Shown here piece after piece: positions 6,884 to 9,809 of a stretch of 9,809 bases of DNA. Below the pieces are notes generated by a model. It did not search any database and had not been told where the DNA came from. It worked only from the letters and a program-made list of their open reading frames with translations. The stretch is from positions 1-9,809 of the forward strand of contig SHUN01000071.1 of assembly GCA_009697495.1 (NCBI GenBank). The letters run 5' to 3'. Every line of letters begins with the position of its first letter. The first letter of the stretch is position 1. A program made the position numbers and the translations under genes. The DNA is from Bryobacterales bacterium. Its GTDB lineage: Bacteria; Acidobacteriota; Terriglobia; Bryobacterales; Bryobacteraceae.

Positions 6884-7759
6884 ATGGCTAAAAATAAGAA
6901 GGCGCTGGCGACGGAAAAAGTGGAAACCTACTTTGCCCACGCCAGCCTGAAGAGCAACGCCACGGCCGCGGCAATTCAATCCGCGTACAACATCGAAGTC
7001 CGCTTTCTAGGCGGTCTCACCACAAAACAGAAAAGCGCATTCAAGAAGGCAGCCGACCGCTGGTCGAAGGTGATCGTCGGCGATCTGCAAAGTGTCAGGA
7101 TCGACGGAGACGTCATCGACGATTTGCTGATCGTGGCGCAGGGAGTGCCGATCGACGGCGTCGGGAAAGTGTTGGGACAAGCAGGACCGACGCACTTGCG
7201 TCCGGCCAGCGCTGGAGCGAGTGCCTTTTTGCCCGCCAAGGGACTCATGTCGTTCGACACCGCCGATCTCGCGAAAATGCAGGCGGATGGAACGCTGCTC
7301 GATGTCATCACCCACGAAATGGGGCACGTCATCGGCATTGGAACCATCTGGGAAGACAAGGGGCTGCTGGTTGGCGCCGGAACGAATAATCCGACGTTCA
7401 AGGGTGTCAACGCGAAGCGGGAATACGGCGCGCTGAAGGGTATGGGTCCGGTGAAGGTTCCTGTCGAAAATACAGGCGGACCCGGCACGCGCGACGGCCA
7501 TTGGCGCGAATCCGTTTTTAAAACCGAATTAATGTCCGGCTTCATTGGAGCGCCCGGCAATCCAATCAGCAAGCTGACGGTTGCGAGTCTCCAGGATCTG
7601 GGCTACACGGTCGATCTCAAGGCGGCTGAACCGTATGCGTTGCCAAATCTGATGGCCCTCGCCGAGGCTGGAAGTCTTCTGGCTGCCGACGATGCCCCGC
7701 ATGCGCACGCGCTTCCGATTTTCGCGCCGAGAGTCTTGCCGGACGACCGGCTCGTTTAA
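6884..7759 (+). CDS. Leishmanolysin-like zinc metalloprotease
   Basis: The 291-residue product contains HEMGHVIGIGTIW at 144-156, the HExxHxxGxGxxW zinc signature (zinc ligands H144 and H148, general base E145). A candidate third ligand is H206 in GHWRES, about 58 residues on, with the Met-turn at ELMSGF (M217). This spacing of the third His fits M8/leishmanolysin-type proteases better than M10, where it follows directly. The segment YNIEVRFLGGLTTKQKSAF is typical of the N-terminal part of bacterial relatives. No classical signal peptide is visible: the N-terminus is Lys-rich and charged, so it is either cytoplasmic or exported by another route. The C-terminal 45 residues are Ala/Pro-rich with no recognised domain. 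Codon use looks less GCC/CGC-dominated than in the beta-propeller genes, a qualitative hint of different ancestry. The protein substrate is unknown. Confidence 0.85.
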   Translation: MAKNKKALATEKVETYFAHASLKSNATAAAIQSAYNIEVRFLGGLTTKQKSAFKKAADRWSKVIVGDLQSVRIDGDVIDDLLIVAQGVPIDGVGKVLGQAGPTHLRPASAGASAFLPAKGLMSFDTADLAKMQADGTLLDVITHEMGHVIGIGTIWEDKGLLVGAGTNNPTFKGVNAKREYGALKGMGPVKVPVENTGGPGTRDGHWRESVFKTELMSGFIGAPGNPISKLTVASLQDLGYTVDLKAAEPYALPNLMALAEAGSLLAADDAPHAHALPIFAPRVLPDDRLV

Positions 7760-7793
7760 TAATTTGCCGTTTTGCGGTACAACGAAGGGTGAA

Positions 7794-7798
7794 GGGAG
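7794..7798 (+). promoter_or_regulatory. Ribosome binding site deciding a GTG start at 7807
   Basis: GGGAG is followed by 8 bases and then GTG at 7807. The other in-frame candidates (GTG 7789, ATG 7816) are wrongly spaced relative to it. Confidence 0.5.
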
Positions 7799-7806
7799 AA
7801 TCCGGC

Positions 7807-8067
7807 GTGGACCGCATGCTCAGACCGAAAATGAAGGTATTGCCCGACGCGGCGATGGTCGAACCGGCGGGTACGTACTCCGTTTCCGGCGAACAACCAT
7901 ACTTTTTGAAGCGTGCCGACCGGTCAGCCAAACCGGCCGGCACGCTACCCGCTGGTTCTAAAGTGAAGTTGGTGTCGAAAGGCGACGCCGGGTTGTGCCT
8001 CGTAGAGGATTCCGAAGGCCGGTTGATTCACACAGCTTTCGCGGGCCTTCGCCCGGTATTGGCGTAA
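7807..8067 (+). CDS. Small hypothetical protein, SH3-like C-terminal part
   Basis: Starting at GTG 7807 the product has 86 residues. No named family is recognised with certainty. The C-terminal two thirds (PYFLKRADRSAKPAGTLPAG, then SKVKLVSKGDAGLCLVEDS and GRLIHTAFAGLRPV) has the alternating short-strand pattern of bacterial SH3-like domains, in which a Leu/Val-rich strand precedes a turn and a final hydrophobic strand. There is no signal peptide or membrane segment. It starts 47 bases after the protease stop and ends 9 bases before the cytochrome gene, so it probably shares a transcript with one or both. An in-frame GTG at 7789 would add six residues. Function unknown. Confidence 0.7.
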   Translation: MDRMLRPKMKVLPDAAMVEPAGTYSVSGEQPYFLKRADRSAKPAGTLPAGSKVKLVSKGDAGLCLVEDSEGRLIHTAFAGLRPVLA

Positions 8068-8076
8068 AATACGAAT

Positions 8077-8523
8077 ATGCGCGTTTTATTGCTTTTAGCA
8101 GCCTGCGGCGGTGCCGTGTTCGCCCAATTGGCCGAGGGCGAAGGCATGGCTGAAACCGGCCGCCTGTGCAGGGGCTGTCATGAAGTCGAGCGCTCCGTTT
8201 CGCTCCGCCAGGACAAAGACGGCTGGAACAATACGCTAACCAAAATGGTGGGCCTGGGCATGAAAGCCGCCGATGCCGATCTCGCCATCATCGCCGACTA
8301 TCTGGCCAAGTATTATCCCGCCGACGCCATCCCTCCCATCAACGTCAATAAGGCCACCGCCATCGAACTCGAAAGCCGCTTCGGGATGAAACGTTCCCAA
8401 GCCGCGGCGTTCCTCGCCCATCGTGAAAAACTGGGCAAGTTCAAGACTTTCGCCGACCTGAGGAAAGCGCCGGGCATCGATCCGGAAAAAGTCGAAGCCA
8501 AGAAGTCGCAGATCATTTTCTAA
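8077..8523 (+). CDS. Secreted cytochrome c fused to ComEA-like helix-hairpin-helix
   Basis: The 148-residue protein begins with a signal peptide (MRVLLLLAACGGAVFAQ). Residues about 18-80 form a small cytochrome c domain with one haem site CRGCH (C31, C34, H35) and a likely Met axial ligand at M57 or M62 (TKMVGLGMK), of the type joined to quinoprotein dehydrogenases. Residues about 87-148 form a helix-hairpin-helix unit of the ComEA type: INVNKATAIELE, KRSQAAAFLAHREK, GKFKTFADLRKAPGID, ending KKSQIIF. The start codon lies 9 bases after the preceding gene and has no clear Shine-Dalgarno sequence. The haem part should be periplasmic and carry electrons; the hairpin part could bind DNA or simply act as a protein-protein module. 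Its closeness to two beta-propellers makes it a candidate electron acceptor, which is inference. Confidence 0.85.
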   Translation: MRVLLLLAACGGAVFAQLAEGEGMAETGRLCRGCHEVERSVSLRQDKDGWNNTLTKMVGLGMKAADADLAIIADYLAKYYPADAIPPINVNKATAIELESRFGMKRSQAAAFLAHREKLGKFKTFADLRKAPGIDPEKVEAKKSQIIF

Positions 8524-8542
8524 CGCGATACGCTAGTGGGTC

Positions 8543-9809
8543 ATGGCCTCTTCCCGTCGAACGTTTCTCTATACCCTCAGCGCCGCCGCTCCACTCGCCG
8601 CGCAAACGTCAAAGGACACCGTGCGCCTCGGCTTCATCGGCAGCGGCATCCGCGGCAAACAGTTGATCGATGAGTTCATGGCCGTCCCCGGCGCGAAAGG
8701 CGTCGCCGTTGCCGATCTCTACGACGGCTGCCTCCAACGCGCCAAGGAACAGCTCGGCGATACAATTCAAGCCGGCCGCGACTACCGCGCCGTCCTTGAC
8801 AACAAAGAAGTTGACGCCGTCGTCATCGCCACGCCCGACCACTGGCACGAAAAAATCGTCCTCGACTCGCTTTCGGCGGGCAAACACGTCTACGTCGAAA
8901 AGCCGATGACATGGTCCCTTCAGGAAGGTCCGCGCATTATCGCGGCCGCCAAAAACTCCGGCAAAGTCCTCCAAGTCGGCAGCCAGGCCAAGACCTCCGC
9001 GCTCACCGCCAAGGCGAAAGAAATCATCGCCGGCGGCGCGCTAGGCAAGGTCAACATGATCCGCATGGCGAATCACCGGAACTCCGCTGAAGGCGCCTGG
9101 AACTACCCCGTCCCAACCGACGCTTCCGAGAAGACAATCGACTGGCCGAAGTGGCTCGGCAAAGCCGCCAAGCGCCCCTTCGATCCAAAAGTCATGTTTC
9201 AGTGGCGACGTTTTTGGGATTTTTCGGGTGGCGTGGCGGCCGATCTTTTCGTCCACCAGTTCACGCAGATGCACGAGCTGATGGGCGTACAGGCCCCTAT
9301 CGCGGCGGTCTCCGCGGGCGGGACTTACAAGTGGAAAGACGGCCGCACGGTGCCCGATGTCATGAATTCGCTGTTGGAATACAAAGAGGGTTTCATCGTC
9401 GATGTCTACGTCAACCAGGCCAACGGCCTCGCTCCTCGCGGCATCTTCATCCATGGCGACGAAGGCACGCTGCAGATCGATTTCCGCCGAATCACGCTGA
9501 TCCCCGAGCCCAAAGAAAGCCAGGCGCAGGAGTACGGCAGCATCAACTTTCCGAAGGCCGCGCGCGACGAGTATCTGGCCAAATTCGCCAATGAAACCCG
9601 GCAGCAGCGGCCCGAGCCCAAGGAGATTCCGGTGGAGCGCGGCCAGACGCACAACTGGTACTTCATCGATTCCATCCTGAACAACAAGCCCAGCCGCGAG
9701 AACGCCACAGAGGGCCACTACGCCGCGGCGGCCGCGCATCTGTGCAACCTCGCATACCGCCACAAGACGCGCGCTTCCTGGGACCCCGCTACGGGCAAGG
9801 TGAAGCTCT
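8543..9809 (+). CDS. Gfo/Idh/MocA oxidoreductase with Tat signal, 3' end outside window
   Basis: The frame opens at ATG 8543, 19 bases after the previous gene, and stays open to the window edge: 422 codons without a stop. The N-terminus has a clear twin-arginine signal (SRRTFLYTLSAAAP, residues 4-17). The NAD(P)-binding Rossmann domain follows with LGFIGSGIRG (29-38), the D-H-W-H segment at 99-102, and the EKP motif with the catalytic Lys (E119-K120-P121). In the C-terminal alpha/beta domain GGVAADLFVHQF (229-240) supplies the D-x3-H pair (D234, H238). The family oxidises or isomerises sugars, inositols and related polyols with a tightly bound nicotinamide cofactor, and Tat export fits folding with cofactor inside the cell. 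The substrate is not readable. Relatives end close to this length, so little is probably missing. Confidence 0.92.
   Translation, partial: MASSRRTFLYTLSAAAPLAAQTSKDTVRLGFIGSGIRGKQLIDEFMAVPGAKGVAVADLYDGCLQRAKEQLGDTIQAGRDYRAVLDNKEVDAVVIATPDHWHEKIVLDSLSAGKHVYVEKPMTWSLQEGPRIIAAAKNSGKVLQVGSQAKTSALTAKAKEIIAGGALGKVNMIRMANHRNSAEGAWNYPVPTDASEKTIDWPKWLGKAAKRPFDPKVMFQWRRFWDFSGGVAADLFVHQFTQMHELMGVQAPIAAVSAGGTYKWKDGRTVPDVMNSLLEYKEGFIVDVYVNQANGLAPRGIFIHGDEGTLQIDFRRITLIPEPKESQAQEYGSINFPKAARDEYLAKFANETRQQRPEPKEIPVERGQTHNWYFIDSILNNKPSRENATEGHYAAAAAHLCNLAYRHKTRASWDPATGKVKL

Overview
The window is high-GC, gene-dense bacterial DNA with both strands used. The gene families point to a Solibacter/Bryobacter-like acidobacterium (Bryobacterales): PQQ-type beta-propellers with short signal peptides, an SGNH hydrolase-like protein, a formylglycine sulfatase, a Tat-exported Gfo/Idh/MocA oxidoreductase, and a haem c domain joined to a helix-hairpin-helix domain. 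This placement is inferred from family content only; there is no rRNA or other marker gene.

Layout. (1) 1-938 (+): 3' part of a GT4 glycosyltransferase that runs in from the left edge. (2) 972-1401 (-): sulfatase remnant, frameshifted near its start and missing about its last two thirds. (3) 1398-2567 (-): SelA-like PLP enzyme with an apparent twin-arginine export signal, overlapping the sulfatase start. (4) 2568-2861: gene-poor stretch with a TTGACA promoter candidate, a strong Shine-Dalgarno sequence, an imperfect direct repeat and what may be a decayed helix-turn-helix gene. (5) 2862-5146 (-): a beta-propeller gene and a translationally coupled SGNH-fold gene, joined by an ATGA overlap. 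(6) 5260-6777 (+): a second, divergently transcribed beta-propeller paralogue. (7) 6884-8523 (+): a leishmanolysin-like zinc protease, a small SH3-like protein, and a secreted cytochrome c/helix-hairpin-helix fusion. (8) 8543 to the right edge (+): a Gfo/Idh/MocA oxidoreductase with a Tat signal and no stop in the window.

How the genes may work together. Most products carry export signals, so the region looks devoted to periplasmic or extracellular chemistry. The two beta-propellers could be quinoprotein-like and pass electrons to the small cytochrome, but nothing in the sequence proves PQQ binding. The most unusual item is the SGNH-fold protein. The family scaffold is well kept, but the nucleophilic Ser, the block II Gly and the catalytic His are all replaced, which suggests a pseudoenzyme made together with a beta-propeller. 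The sulfatase remnant and the intergenic debris show that the left part has undergone gene decay or rearrangement.
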